A stretch of DNA of 64,000 bases, from contig NZ_JAGMWN010000005.1 of NCBI RefSeq assembly GCF_017963645.1, forward strand, positions 124,001 to 188,000. Reading direction: 5' to 3'. The notes below the pieces were generated by a model. It was not told the DNA's origin and did not search any database. It was given only the letters and a program-made list of their open reading frames with translations. Origin of the DNA: Marivibrio halodurans (GTDB lineage Bacteria > Pseudomonadota > Alphaproteobacteria > UBA8366 > Aestuariispiraceae). Below are positions 8,793-16,746 of this stretch, in pieces. The number at the start of each line of letters is the position of its first letter. Within the stretch, counting starts at the first letter, position 1. Both the position numbers and the translations under genes were made by a program.

Positions 8793-9359
8793 ATGAAGGT
8801 CAACGCGATCAATCTGCGTCCCGGCAGTGCCATTGAAATCGACGGCAAGCTTCTAATCGTCACGAAGAACGATATCAACCAGCCCGGCAAGGGCGCGGCG
8901 GTCGCCCAGGTCGAGGCCCGCGACGCGCGCACCGGTCTGAAGTCGAACTTCCGCTTCCGCACTCAGGAGCAGGTGGAGACGGCCGAGCTGTTCGATGCCG
9001 ACTATCAATATCTCTATGAGATGGAAGGCATCTACTACTTCATGAACCAGGAGAATTTCGAGCAACTCGAGGTTCCCGGCGACGTGATCGGCGACCCGAA
9101 GGATTTCCTGCAAGCGAACATGACCGTCACGATCTCGACGCATGAGGGCCGGCCGATCTCCACCAGCCTGCCGCAGAAGGTGACGATGGAAGTGACCGAG
9201 GCCGATCCGGTGGTGAAGGGCCAAACGCAGTCCTCCTCCTACAAGCCGGCGAAGCTGGAGAACGGCCGCCCGACCCTCGTCCCCCCGCATATCGAGGCCG
9301 GCACCCGCATCGTCGTCATGACGGCCGACGGCTCCTATGTGGAGCGTGCGAAGGACTGA
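8793..9359 (+). CDS. efp: translation elongation factor P
   Basis: 188 residues with the KOW-like N-domain and two OB domains; standard length. The modification loop is NQPGKGAA, with the lysine at position 33 as the expected beta-lysylation site. This fits the adjacent epmA rather than the arginine-rhamnosylation type. EF-P relieves ribosome stalling at consecutive prolines. The C-terminal block GTRIVVMTADGSYVERAKD is typical. The start at 8793 (MKVNAINLRPGS) is chosen because the conserved N-terminus begins here; the frame is open for 62 codons upstream without homology. It is followed by an inositol monophosphatase after 82 bp. Confidence 0.97.
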   Translation: MKVNAINLRPGSAIEIDGKLLIVTKNDINQPGKGAAVAQVEARDARTGLKSNFRFRTQEQVETAELFDADYQYLYEMEGIYYFMNQENFEQLEVPGDVIGDPKDFLQANMTVTISTHEGRPISTSLPQKVTMEVTEADPVVKGQTQSSSYKPAKLENGRPTLVPPHIEAGTRIVVMTADGSYVERAKD

Positions 9360-9441
9360 CGGACCGCTGCCGGGGCCGGGGCCGGGCCGGTCGATACCCG
9401 GACCATTCACTTTCCGATCAACAAGGCATCAGGCATTTCCC

Positions 9442-10245
9442 ATGATCGTTCGCTCCGCCACCCTCAATGTCATGACCAAGGCCGTGCAGAAGGCGGGGCG
9501 AGCCTTGGTGCGCGACTTCGGCGAGGTCGAGCAGTTGCAGGTCAGCCGCAAGGGACCCGCAGATTTCGTCTCCACCGCCGACCGCAAGGCGGAGAAGATC
9601 CTGCGCGAGGAATTGCTCAAGGGGCGGCCGGATTACAGCCTGTTGATGGAGGAAAGCGGTTCGGTGAAGGGCGCCGACCCGGACCGCCGCTTCATCGTCG
9701 ATCCGCTGGACGGAACGACCAATTTCCTGCACGGCCTTCCGCATTGGGCCGTCTCCGTCGGCTATGAGGAACGCGGCGAACTCCTCGCCGGCGTGGTCTA
9801 CGACCCCATCAAGGACGAGATGTTCTGGGCCGAACGCGGCAAGGGCGCCTATATGAACGACCGCCGCATCCGCGTTTCCAACCGCCAGCGTCTGTCCGAT
9901 GCGGTGGTCGCGACCGGCATCCCCCATCTCGGCATCCAGGAAGGCGCGGGCCAGCAGCAGTTCCTGCGCCGCCTGGAAAAGGCGATGGCGAGTTGCGCGG
10001 GCCTGCGGCGCTGGGGCACGGCGTCGCTCGACCTCGCCTATGTGGCGGCCGGACGCTACGACGCCTTCTGGGAACGCGGGCTCAGCCCCTGGGATGTCGC
10101 GGGCGGTATTGCGATCCTGCGCGAGGCCGGGGGCTTCGCCGTCGATCTCAAGGGCCGGCGCTATGGCTTCGACAGCCCGGACCTGGTCGCGATCAACCAG
10201 CATCTTCAGAAGCCGATGCTCGAATTATTGCGCGCGGCGGAGTAG
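9442..10245 (+). CDS. inositol monophosphatase family protein (SuhB-like)
   Basis: 267 residues with all motifs of the lithium-sensitive, Mg-dependent phosphatase family: MEESG (metal ligand Glu near 70), DPLDGTTNFLHG (metal-binding Asp87 and Asp90, with Thr92 activating water) and WDVAGGIAILREAGG near the C-terminus. It hydrolyses inositol-1-phosphate or related sugar phosphates. SuhB proteins also act as rRNA transcription antitermination factors in some bacteria, but that role cannot be assigned from sequence. The ATG at 9442 begins MIVRSATLNVMTKAV, the usual first helix. It is probably cotranscribed with efp. Confidence 0.92.
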   Translation: MIVRSATLNVMTKAVQKAGRALVRDFGEVEQLQVSRKGPADFVSTADRKAEKILREELLKGRPDYSLLMEESGSVKGADPDRRFIVDPLDGTTNFLHGLPHWAVSVGYEERGELLAGVVYDPIKDEMFWAERGKGAYMNDRRIRVSNRQRLSDAVVATGIPHLGIQEGAGQQQFLRRLEKAMASCAGLRRWGTASLDLAYVAAGRYDAFWERGLSPWDVAGGIAILREAGGFAVDLKGRRYGFDSPDLVAINQHLQKPMLELLRAAE

Positions 10246-10508
10246 CCTCAGCCCGGCCTCGCGACCCGGTTCGCCGCCCCCTCGCGGCGCTCCCCTCCTC
10301 CGAATGACACCCGTATCACCGCGCCCTCCGATACGATTGGTGGTTTCGCGCACCGTTTGACGGTTGAGCGCGTGGCAGTCGGCGGTCTATGGTGTCGATA
10401 TTCCAGGGGCGTGGGGCCGGGTCCTGATACCGATGCGCGACGCCAGGGATTTGCCAGGGCAAGGGACTGCCAGGCGGCGATGCAGAGAAACAATAGGGCG
10501 GACCTTTC

Positions 10509-12089
10509 GTGACGCACAGATTGACCAAACGGACGCACCCGCTCGCGTCCCCACTCGGCGCGGCCAAAGAGCCATTCAAAGGGGGCTGGGGCGGCTGGCG
10601 CGCGGTGTCGTTCTCGGCGGCGTTGTTCGGCGCCGCCAGCCTCCTCGTCCTGTCCTATCCGGCGCTGGCCCAGAAGGCCTATTATCAAGGCCGCGCGGAA
10701 AGCGATCAGACGGTGATCGTCGATTTCTCCGTGCTGGACAAATTGGGGGAACCGCCGAACCTCCCCGGCATGCTGCGTCCGGCCGAACCGAGGCAGCCCT
10801 CGGACACCGACAGCCCGCGCGCCGCCGTCCCGCGGTCCACGCAACCCGAGACGAACCAATCCGCGTCGGAGCAACCGCCGCGCGCCCTGCCGAAACCGGC
10901 GACACCGCGGATCGCCGCGCAACCCACCACGCCGGAACAGGCACGGCCGCAGCCGGCGCGGCCGAAGCCCGCCGTTCCCCAGCCCGCGAGTTCGAGCCCC
11001 GCCCCATCACGATCCGAGGCGGAGCCGGCCGAAACCGCGTCGGCCGAATCGGCGACCTCCGGACTTGAACAGCCCCCGTCGGGCGCTCCGCAATCGACAC
11101 TGAACGTGTCGCCGTCGCAGACGACCGCGCCAAGCGTCGCCGATGAGCCCACGCCCGAGAGCGAACCGGAACGTCCCTCGGCCCCCCCACCGAAGCCCGA
11201 GATCGCGGACGAGCCCGCCGCGCCGGAACCCGCCAGTACAGCCGCGCCGGAGCCAATCTCGGAGCCTGAGCCTGAGGCCGCGGCCTCCTCCGAAACGACG
11301 CCCTCCCCTGCGCCCGCGCCGGAACCACCGCCAGCGGCCGAGCCGGAGCCGGAGCCGGAGCCCGAGTCGGAGAATGAAGCCGAGCCCGCGAGCACGGCCG
11401 AAAGCACCGAGCCGCCGGCCGACATGCCGCAGCCCTCGTCCGATACCGCCTCCGAGACCGACTCCGCGCCGTCGCCCGCGCCGGCCAGTGGAGAAGACGA
11501 CGACGGCACAGACGGCGGGACGAACGGCGAAAGCACGATGGCGAGCGCCCCGCCGCCCGCCCCGGGCATAGAACCACCTCCGGGCAGCGACACCGACGAG
11601 GGGGCGTCGCCCAACTCCGAAGAAGCCGCGCCGGACAGTTCCCCGGACAGCTCCGAGGATTCTTCCACGGCGAACGCGGCGGTCCCGGAGATGGAGGAGC
11701 CGGTCGCGGCCCCTTCGCAGAGCGACAGCCAGACCCAGGTCGCGGCGGTCGACCCGTCCGTCGTCGTCGAGCGGCCGGAAGGATTGGCGGTGTTGTTCGA
11801 GCCTGGCGCGCAGGACCTGCCCGCCGGCGCGGAAGCGGCGCTCAACGCGATCGCCGATCAAATGAAGGCCGACAGCGATCTGCGGCTGCGATTGCGCGGC
11901 TATGCGCTGGCCGACGGGGATACCGCGAATCAGTCGCGCCGGGTTTCCCTGTTCCGCGCGCTCGCGGTTCGCACCTATCTGATGAAGCGCGACGTCAATA
12001 GCCGGCGCATGGATGTCCAGGCGCTGGGATCGAACCTGCCGGAGGACGGTGGGGCCGCCAACCGGGTGGACGTCCTGATCCAGCGCTGA
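10509..12089 (+). CDS. OmpA-family protein with long Pro/Glu/Ala linker
   Basis: 526 residues from a GTG start. An uncleaved or cleaved N-terminal hydrophobic segment (about 32-54, ending YPALAQ) directs export. About 370 residues of low-complexity Pro/Glu/Ala/Ser follow, including four PPP triplets. The C-terminal 100 residues resemble an OmpA peptidoglycan-binding domain (LAVLFEPGAQDLP, then SRRVSLFRALAVRTYLM). The Asp usually found before the sugar-binding loop is not clear, so binding to peptidoglycan may be weak. A weak promoter candidate (TTGAGC, 16 nt, TCTATG) sits at 10364-10391. It heads a plus-strand run with the MotA- and MotB-like genes and may be an envelope-spanning partner of that channel. 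Confidence 0.7.
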   Translation: MTHRLTKRTHPLASPLGAAKEPFKGGWGGWRAVSFSAALFGAASLLVLSYPALAQKAYYQGRAESDQTVIVDFSVLDKLGEPPNLPGMLRPAEPRQPSDTDSPRAAVPRSTQPETNQSASEQPPRALPKPATPRIAAQPTTPEQARPQPARPKPAVPQPASSSPAPSRSEAEPAETASAESATSGLEQPPSGAPQSTLNVSPSQTTAPSVADEPTPESEPERPSAPPPKPEIADEPAAPEPASTAAPEPISEPEPEAAASSETTPSPAPAPEPPPAAEPEPEPEPESENEAEPASTAESTEPPADMPQPSSDTASETDSAPSPAPASGEDDDGTDGGTNGESTMASAPPPAPGIEPPPGSDTDEGASPNSEEAAPDSSPDSSEDSSTANAAVPEMEEPVAAPSQSDSQTQVAAVDPSVVVERPEGLAVLFEPGAQDLPAGAEAALNAIADQMKADSDLRLRLRGYALADGDTANQSRRVSLFRALAVRTYLMKRDVNSRRMDVQALGSNLPEDGGAANRVDVLIQR

Positions 12090-12179
12090 CGCGAGGCTAG
12101 CGCGAGACGCCGCCCGACGACTTGTCGTATCTGGGCCCGCATAGGCTTTTCCGGCCGCGCGGGCGGGAGAGGTAGATCC

Positions 12180-13376
12180 GTGAGCCGACCCAATGCTTTC
12201 CTGATCCGCATGGCCATCTTCGTGTTGCTCGTGGCCATCGGGGTCTTCCTGATCTTCCCGCAACTCGAACAGGCCTTCTTCGCCAACGTCTTCATCAATG
12301 GGGTAATCCTCGGGGTCCTGCTGATCGGCATCATCCATGCCTTCCGCACGGTCGCGATGCTGAACCTGGAGGTGAATTGGATCGAGCGATTCAAGCTCGG
12401 CCCCAATGGCGGCGTTCCATCGTCGAAGGACGCGCCGCGCCTGATGGCCTCGGCGGCGACATTGCTCTCCAGCCGGTCCAGCCGGACAGGGCAGATGCAT
12501 ATCTCCGCCGGCGCGATGAAGACGATCCTCGACGGCATCGCCACGCGCCTGGACGAGAGCCGGGAGATCGGCCGGTACATGGTGGGGTTGCTGGTCTTCC
12601 TCGGCCTGCTCGGCACCTTCTGGGGTCTGCTGGAGACGGTGAAGAGCGTCGGCGGCGTGATCGCCGGCCTTGATCTGACGGGGGAGGAAGCAGCCGGCGC
12701 CTTCGGCGAATTGAAGCAGGGCTTGCAAACGCCGCTGGCCGGCATGGGCACGGCTTTCAGTTCCTCCCTCTTCGGTTTGGCGGGCTCCCTTATCTTGGGC
12801 TTCCTGACGCTTCAGGCGGGGCAGGCACAGAACCGCTTCTATAACGAGTTGGAGGAATGGCTTTCCAGCCTGACGCGCCTTTCCTCCGGCGCGATCTCTG
12901 GAGATGGCGACGGCGAGCAATCGGTCCCGGCCTACATCCAAGCCCTGCTGGAGCAAACGGCCGACAGCCTGGAGAACCTGCAACGCACCATGGCGCGGGC
13001 GGAGGAGAACCGGGCCAGCGGCCAAGGCGATATGCGCCAGCTCAACGACCAATTAACGGCCCTGACCGATGCCATGAAGACCGAGCACGACCTGATGCTG
13101 CGCCTCGCCGAGGGGCAGATGGAGCTTAAGACCGTGCTGGAGCGTTTGGCCAAGGCGACCGAGCATTCCGGAAGCGCGGACGACGGCCAGACCCGCCAGC
13201 ATATCCGCAATGTGGACACCCACCTCGCGCGTCTCCTGGAGGAGATGCCGCGCGGGCGGAACGAACTCGTCCAGGAAGTGCGCGGCGAAATCCGGCTCCT
13301 GGCCCGGACGCTTGCCGCGATCGCGCAAGGCCGCAAGCCGGAGGCTGGCTCCAGTCTGCGGACGGACGACTACTGA
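12180..13376 (+). CDS. MotA/TolQ/ExbB-family proton channel protein
   Basis: 398 residues, GTG start. Four membrane segments are seen: about 8-28 and 37-57, then two conserved family helices (MVGLLVFLGLLGTFWGLLET near 140-160, and GMGTAFSSSLFGLAGSLILG near 188-210). The second pair carries the small and polar residues that line the proton pathway in MotA/ExbB. The C-terminal 170 residues are a charged, probably coiled-coil cytoplasmic tail that flagellar MotA lacks. No flagellar genes are nearby, so a flagellar stator is unlikely; a Tol/Exb-like or free-standing motor is more likely. The MotB-like partner follows after 32 bp. Confidence 0.85.
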   Translation: MSRPNAFLIRMAIFVLLVAIGVFLIFPQLEQAFFANVFINGVILGVLLIGIIHAFRTVAMLNLEVNWIERFKLGPNGGVPSSKDAPRLMASAATLLSSRSSRTGQMHISAGAMKTILDGIATRLDESREIGRYMVGLLVFLGLLGTFWGLLETVKSVGGVIAGLDLTGEEAAGAFGELKQGLQTPLAGMGTAFSSSLFGLAGSLILGFLTLQAGQAQNRFYNELEEWLSSLTRLSSGAISGDGDGEQSVPAYIQALLEQTADSLENLQRTMARAEENRASGQGDMRQLNDQLTALTDAMKTEHDLMLRLAEGQMELKTVLERLAKATEHSGSADDGQTRQHIRNVDTHLARLLEEMPRGRNELVQEVRGEIRLLARTLAAIAQGRKPEAGSSLRTDDY

Positions 13377-13408
13377 CGGGTTCCATTTCCAGGATCGGGG
13401 CTTAGGCC

Positions 13409-14599
13409 ATGGCGCTCGCGCGCAGACAACGCAACAATCAGGATATCTGGCCGGGGTTCGTCGACGCGCTGGCGACGCTCCTGATGGTGATCATCTTCCT
13501 GTTGATGATCTTCGTCGTCTCGCAACTCTACCTGAACGAGGAACTGATCGGCCGCGACCGGGCGTTGGACCGGCTGAACTCCCGGATCGACGAATTGTCC
13601 TCCACGCTCGCGCTGGAGCGCGAGGCGAACGAGGACCTGCGCACCAATATCGAGCGGCTATCCGCCGATCTGCGCGCCTCGCTCGCCAAGCGCGACGCGC
13701 TGCAGGCGGAACTCTCCGATCTGCGCAGCGAGAACACCTCGCTTCGCGCCGACGTGGCCGGCGCCCAGGGTGCAGTGGACAAGGTCGCGAAGGAGCTCGA
13801 GGACGCCTACAAGGTGATCGAGGCGAGCCAGGAGAAGATCGGCCTGCAATTGCAGGAAATCGCCGCGCTGGAAAACCGGGTCGAATCGCTGCGCGCGCTT
13901 GAGGAGGAACTCAAGAACGACCTGGCGCAGAAGGACCTGACCCTCGATGAGGAGCGCGAGAAACTGGTGGAGAGCCAGGCGGAAGTCGCCCTTCTCAACA
14001 AGCGGCTCAAGGAACTCAACGCCCAGATCGCCAGCCTGAACGAGGTGCTGGAGGCATCCGAGGCACGCGACGAGGCGGCCCAGGCGCAAATCGCCGATCT
14101 GGGCAAGCGGCTCAATGTCGCGCTTGCCTCGAAGGTGCAGGAACTGGCCCGCTATCGTTCCGAATTCTTCGGGCGGCTGCGTGAAATCCTGGGCAATCGC
14201 CAGGATATCCAGATCGTCGGCGACCGTTTCGTCTTCCAGTCGGAGGTGCTGTTCGACCAGGGCTCGGCGGAGCTCGGCACGGCGGGCAAGTTCCAGCTCG
14301 CCCAGTTCGCCCGGACGCTGACGGAGATTTCGACCGAGATCCCGGACAGCATCGATTGGATTCTCCGCGTCGACGGCCATACGGACAAGGTGCCGATCGC
14401 GACGGCGCGCTTCCCCTCCAACTGGGAGCTATCGACCGCACGGGCGATCGAGGTCGTGAAATATCTGATCGAACGGGGCGTGCCCTCCGACCGTCTGGCA
14501 GCGACCGGCTTCGGCGACAACCAGCCACTCGACCCGCGCGACACACCGGCGGCCTATCAACGCAACCGCCGCATCGAGATGAAGCTCGACCAACTCTGA
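13409..14599 (+). CDS. MotB-like stator protein with OmpA domain
   Basis: 396 residues. The single N-terminal membrane helix (about 15-42) contains Asp19 in FVDALATLLMVIIFLLM, matching the proton-carrying Asp of MotB/ExbD/TolR. A very long coiled coil (about 45-240, rich in Glu, Leu and Ala heptads) follows. The C-terminal OmpA/MotB peptidoglycan-binding domain has RVDGHTDKVP and NWELSTARAIEV, with the diaminopimelate-binding Asp and Arg present. It pairs with the channel protein just upstream to form a 5:2-type ion-driven motor by family knowledge. The coiled coil is much longer than in flagellar MotB, enough to bridge a good part of the periplasm. The output of the motor is unknown. Confidence 0.87.
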   Translation: MALARRQRNNQDIWPGFVDALATLLMVIIFLLMIFVVSQLYLNEELIGRDRALDRLNSRIDELSSTLALEREANEDLRTNIERLSADLRASLAKRDALQAELSDLRSENTSLRADVAGAQGAVDKVAKELEDAYKVIEASQEKIGLQLQEIAALENRVESLRALEEELKNDLAQKDLTLDEEREKLVESQAEVALLNKRLKELNAQIASLNEVLEASEARDEAAQAQIADLGKRLNVALASKVQELARYRSEFFGRLREILGNRQDIQIVGDRFVFQSEVLFDQGSAELGTAGKFQLAQFARTLTEISTEIPDSIDWILRVDGHTDKVPIATARFPSNWELSTARAIEVVKYLIERGVPSDRLAATGFGDNQPLDPRDTPAAYQRNRRIEMKLDQL

Positions 14600-14615
14600 T
14601 GAAGGCGCGACGGCC

Positions 14616-15062
14616 ATGACCTCGGACGCGGAAGGGGCGGCGCCGGCCGTGACGGGGCGGTGCTATTGCGGCACCACCACGATCCGCGCCGCACGCGCGC
14701 CGGAGACCGTGGCCTACTGTCATTGCGCCGATTGCCGACGGGTGACGGGCGCGCCGGTCGCTGCCTTCGCCGCCTTCGACGAGGACGGCGTGACCTTCAC
14801 ACCGGACGAGGGACGGCGCGTCACCGTCAATCCGGGCGTGTCGCGCAGCTCCTGCCCGCATTGCGGCTCGCCGCTGGCCGGGCGCTACGACTACCTTCCG
14901 GGGAAGATCTATATCGCCATCGGCCTTCTGGATCAGGCGAACGATCTCGCCCCGCGCCTTCATTCGCATGCCGGCGAGCGCCTGTCCTGGCTCCACATCG
15001 ACGATGGGTTGGAGCGGTTCGGGACCTCGGCCCGCGCCCGGTTGGGCGACGACGGGAAATAG
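14616..15062 (+). CDS. GFA/CENP-V family zinc protein
   Basis: 148 residues with the glutathione-dependent formaldehyde-activating (GFA) fold signature: GRCYCG near the N-terminus, CHCADCRRVTGAPVAAFAAF, and SSCPHCGSPLAGR. These cysteines bind two zinc ions. The family includes S-(hydroxymethyl)glutathione synthases and many proteins of unknown role, so only the fold is safe. It starts 16 bp after the MotB-like gene and is probably cotranscribed, although no functional link to a membrane motor is known. Confidence 0.88.
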   Translation: MTSDAEGAAPAVTGRCYCGTTTIRAARAPETVAYCHCADCRRVTGAPVAAFAAFDEDGVTFTPDEGRRVTVNPGVSRSSCPHCGSPLAGRYDYLPGKIYIAIGLLDQANDLAPRLHSHAGERLSWLHIDDGLERFGTSARARLGDDGK

Positions 15063-15094
15063 CGGACGCCCCGATCCCGCGACCGAAATACTTC

Positions 15095-15174
15095 TCAAAT
15101 ACCGATTCCTTGCGAATACCGATTCGCACGCGTAGGATGGCATGGATACTGCATCGATTCGGTGTGGTATTTGA
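15095..15174. promoter_or_regulatory. repeated AATACCGATTC sites upstream of the vWA operon
   Basis: AATACCGATTC occurs twice in direct orientation at 15098-15108 and 15115-15125 (17 bp apart). An inverted half-copy, GGTATTTGA, at 15166-15174 mirrors TCAAATACC at 15095-15103. All lie in the 198-bp gap between the GFA gene and the vWA gene. The arrangement suits a regulator binding several half-sites ahead of the vWA-phosphatase-kinase operon; this is inference. Confidence 0.35.
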
Positions 15175-15260
15175 AAGGCGACTGGGGGAGTCCTTGGGGT
15201 GAGACAAGGACTCGACCGTATTCGGCCCGGTCGAAACATGCCGACGAGGCGGCGAAGCTG

Positions 15261-15950
15261 ATGACCCTGGCGTTCGGCGACGGCGGCCTGCTGCCGGAGT
15301 TCGTCGACAATCCGGAGAATCGTTGTCCGGTGGTCCTGCTGCTGGACACCTCGGCCTCCATGCGCGGGGCGCCGATCGACGAACTGAACGCCGGTGTCGC
15401 CTCCTTCCGAAACCAAATCCTGATGGACGACACGGCGAGCCTGCGGGTCGAATTGTCGGTCATCGCCTTCGGCGGCGAGGTTCGACTGGTACGTGACTTC
15501 GTCACCATCGACGATCTCTCCACGCCCCGGCTGGAGGCATATGGCAACACGCCGATGGGCGGCGCGCTGGACCTCGGCCTGCGCACGCTGGAAGCGCGCA
15601 AGCGCGTCTATCGCCGCGCCGGCGTGCATTATTACCGCCCCTGGCTGTTCCTGATCACCGACGGCGCGCCGACCGACGGCCTGCTCTGGCAGGAAGCGGC
15701 GATGCGCGCGCAGGAGGCGGACCTGATGGGGCGCCTTTCCTTCTTCACGGTGGGCGTGGAGGGCGCGGACATGGAAATCCTGGGCGAGATCGCCTCGCCC
15801 AACCGCCCGCCGTTGATGTTGCAGGGACTCAAGTTCCGCGATCTCTTCCAGTGGCTTTCCGCCAGCGTGCGGCGCGTCTCCTTGAGCCGTGTCGACGCGC
15901 GTCATGTCGCGCTTCCGCCGGTCAATGGCTGGGCGCGGGTCGGCGTGTGA
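15261..15950 (+). CDS. vWA domain protein, TerY/YegL type
   Basis: 229 residues, essentially one von Willebrand A domain. The metal-ion-dependent adhesion site is complete: DTSASM (DxSxS), Thr in GNTPMGGAL, and Asp in FLITDGAPTDG. The lead-in FVDNPENRCPVVLLLDTS is typical of the TerY/YegL group, so ATG 15261 is preferred; an in-frame GTG at 15162 lacks a ribosome site. It is cytosolic (no signal peptide). Ten bp downstream is a PP2C phosphatase and then a kinase, the arrangement known as the TerY-phosphorylation triad, where the vWA protein is thought to scaffold or be modified by the other two. Confidence 0.88.
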   Translation: MTLAFGDGGLLPEFVDNPENRCPVVLLLDTSASMRGAPIDELNAGVASFRNQILMDDTASLRVELSVIAFGGEVRLVRDFVTIDDLSTPRLEAYGNTPMGGALDLGLRTLEARKRVYRRAGVHYYRPWLFLITDGAPTDGLLWQEAAMRAQEADLMGRLSFFTVGVEGADMEILGEIASPNRPPLMLQGLKFRDLFQWLSASVRRVSLSRVDARHVALPPVNGWARVGV

Positions 15951-15960
15951 GGGCGGGGGC

Positions 15961-16746
15961 ATGAGCTGGGTCGCCGCTCTCGACTTCGCCCAGGGACGCC
16001 ATCATCGCGCGGCCGGCGTGCCGTGCCAGGATTTCGGGCGCGTCGTCCATCCGGCGGAGGATGTGCTGCTGGGCGCCATCGCGGACGGGGCGGGCAGCGC
16101 CGCGCTCGGCCATCTGGGCGCGCAGGCGGCGGTGGGCGCGGCGATCGCGCTGCTCGGTCCGCGACTCGGTGCGAACCCGGGACTGCGCGGCGATCCGGCG
16201 GGCGGCCCCGGTGGGGCGGACGCGCTGTTCGACGGGCTGTTGGAAGCCGCGCGCGCGGCGATCTCGGAAACCGCGCGACACCAGGGCCGGCCTATCGATG
16301 CCCTCGCCACCACGCTCACGGTCTTCGCGGCCGGCCCGCTCGGCGTCGCCGTGTTCCAAATCGGTGACGGCTGGATCGTCAGCCGGGGCCCGGAGGGTGA
16401 TTATGCGCTGGTCGGTCATCCGCAACGGGGCGAATACGCGAACGAAACCGTTTTCGTGACCGGCGCGGATGCCGAGGAGACGCTGGCCATCACCCATATC
16501 GCGGAGCCGATCCGCTTTCTGTGCGCGGCGACCGACGGCCTCACCCACGTCTCGATCGCGGCGGCGGACGACCGGCCACACGCTGCGTTCTTCCAACCGC
16601 TCGACAGCTTCATCGCCAGCACCGAGGACGCCGCCGACGCCCATCGCGCGATCCGGGGCTTCCTGCGCTCAGAAGGGCTGCGCGCGCGGGTGGAGGACGA
16701 CGTCACCCTGATGCTGGGCGGGTGGCACCCGCTCGGGCGGGCGTGA
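15961..16746 (+). CDS. PP2C-type protein phosphatase (TerY-P triad)
   Basis: 261 residues. PP2C metal-binding motifs are visible in the expected order: CQDFGRVV near the N-terminus, AIADGAGSA, the mid-domain FQIGDGWIV, AATDGLTHVS, and the final EDDVTLML Asp. It belongs to the divergent PP2C group found with vWA and kinase partners (YegK-like). It would remove phosphate from Ser/Thr residues placed by the adjacent kinase. The ATG follows a GGGCGGGGGC stretch, 10 bp after the vWA gene, and its end overlaps the kinase start by 4 nt (GTGA), indicating translational coupling. Confidence 0.85.
   Translation: MSWVAALDFAQGRHHRAAGVPCQDFGRVVHPAEDVLLGAIADGAGSAALGHLGAQAAVGAAIALLGPRLGANPGLRGDPAGGPGGADALFDGLLEAARAAISETARHQGRPIDALATTLTVFAAGPLGVAVFQIGDGWIVSRGPEGDYALVGHPQRGEYANETVFVTGADAEETLAITHIAEPIRFLCAATDGLTHVSIAAADDRPHAAFFQPLDSFIASTEDAADAHRAIRGFLRSEGLRARVEDDVTLMLGGWHPLGRA

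Noticed and set aside
11200-11700. Apparent repeat array in the OmpA-type gene
   Set aside because: Low-complexity Pro/Glu/Ala codons give imperfect GAGCCG-type runs; there is no fixed unit and no spacer structure, so neither a CRISPR nor a true tandem repeat.
12180-14599. Zorya anti-phage system (ZorAB-like pair)
   Set aside because: The MotA/MotB-like pair alone is not enough: no ZorC, ZorD helicase or ZorE nuclease is present, and the neighbours are an OmpA-type protein and a phosphorylation triad.
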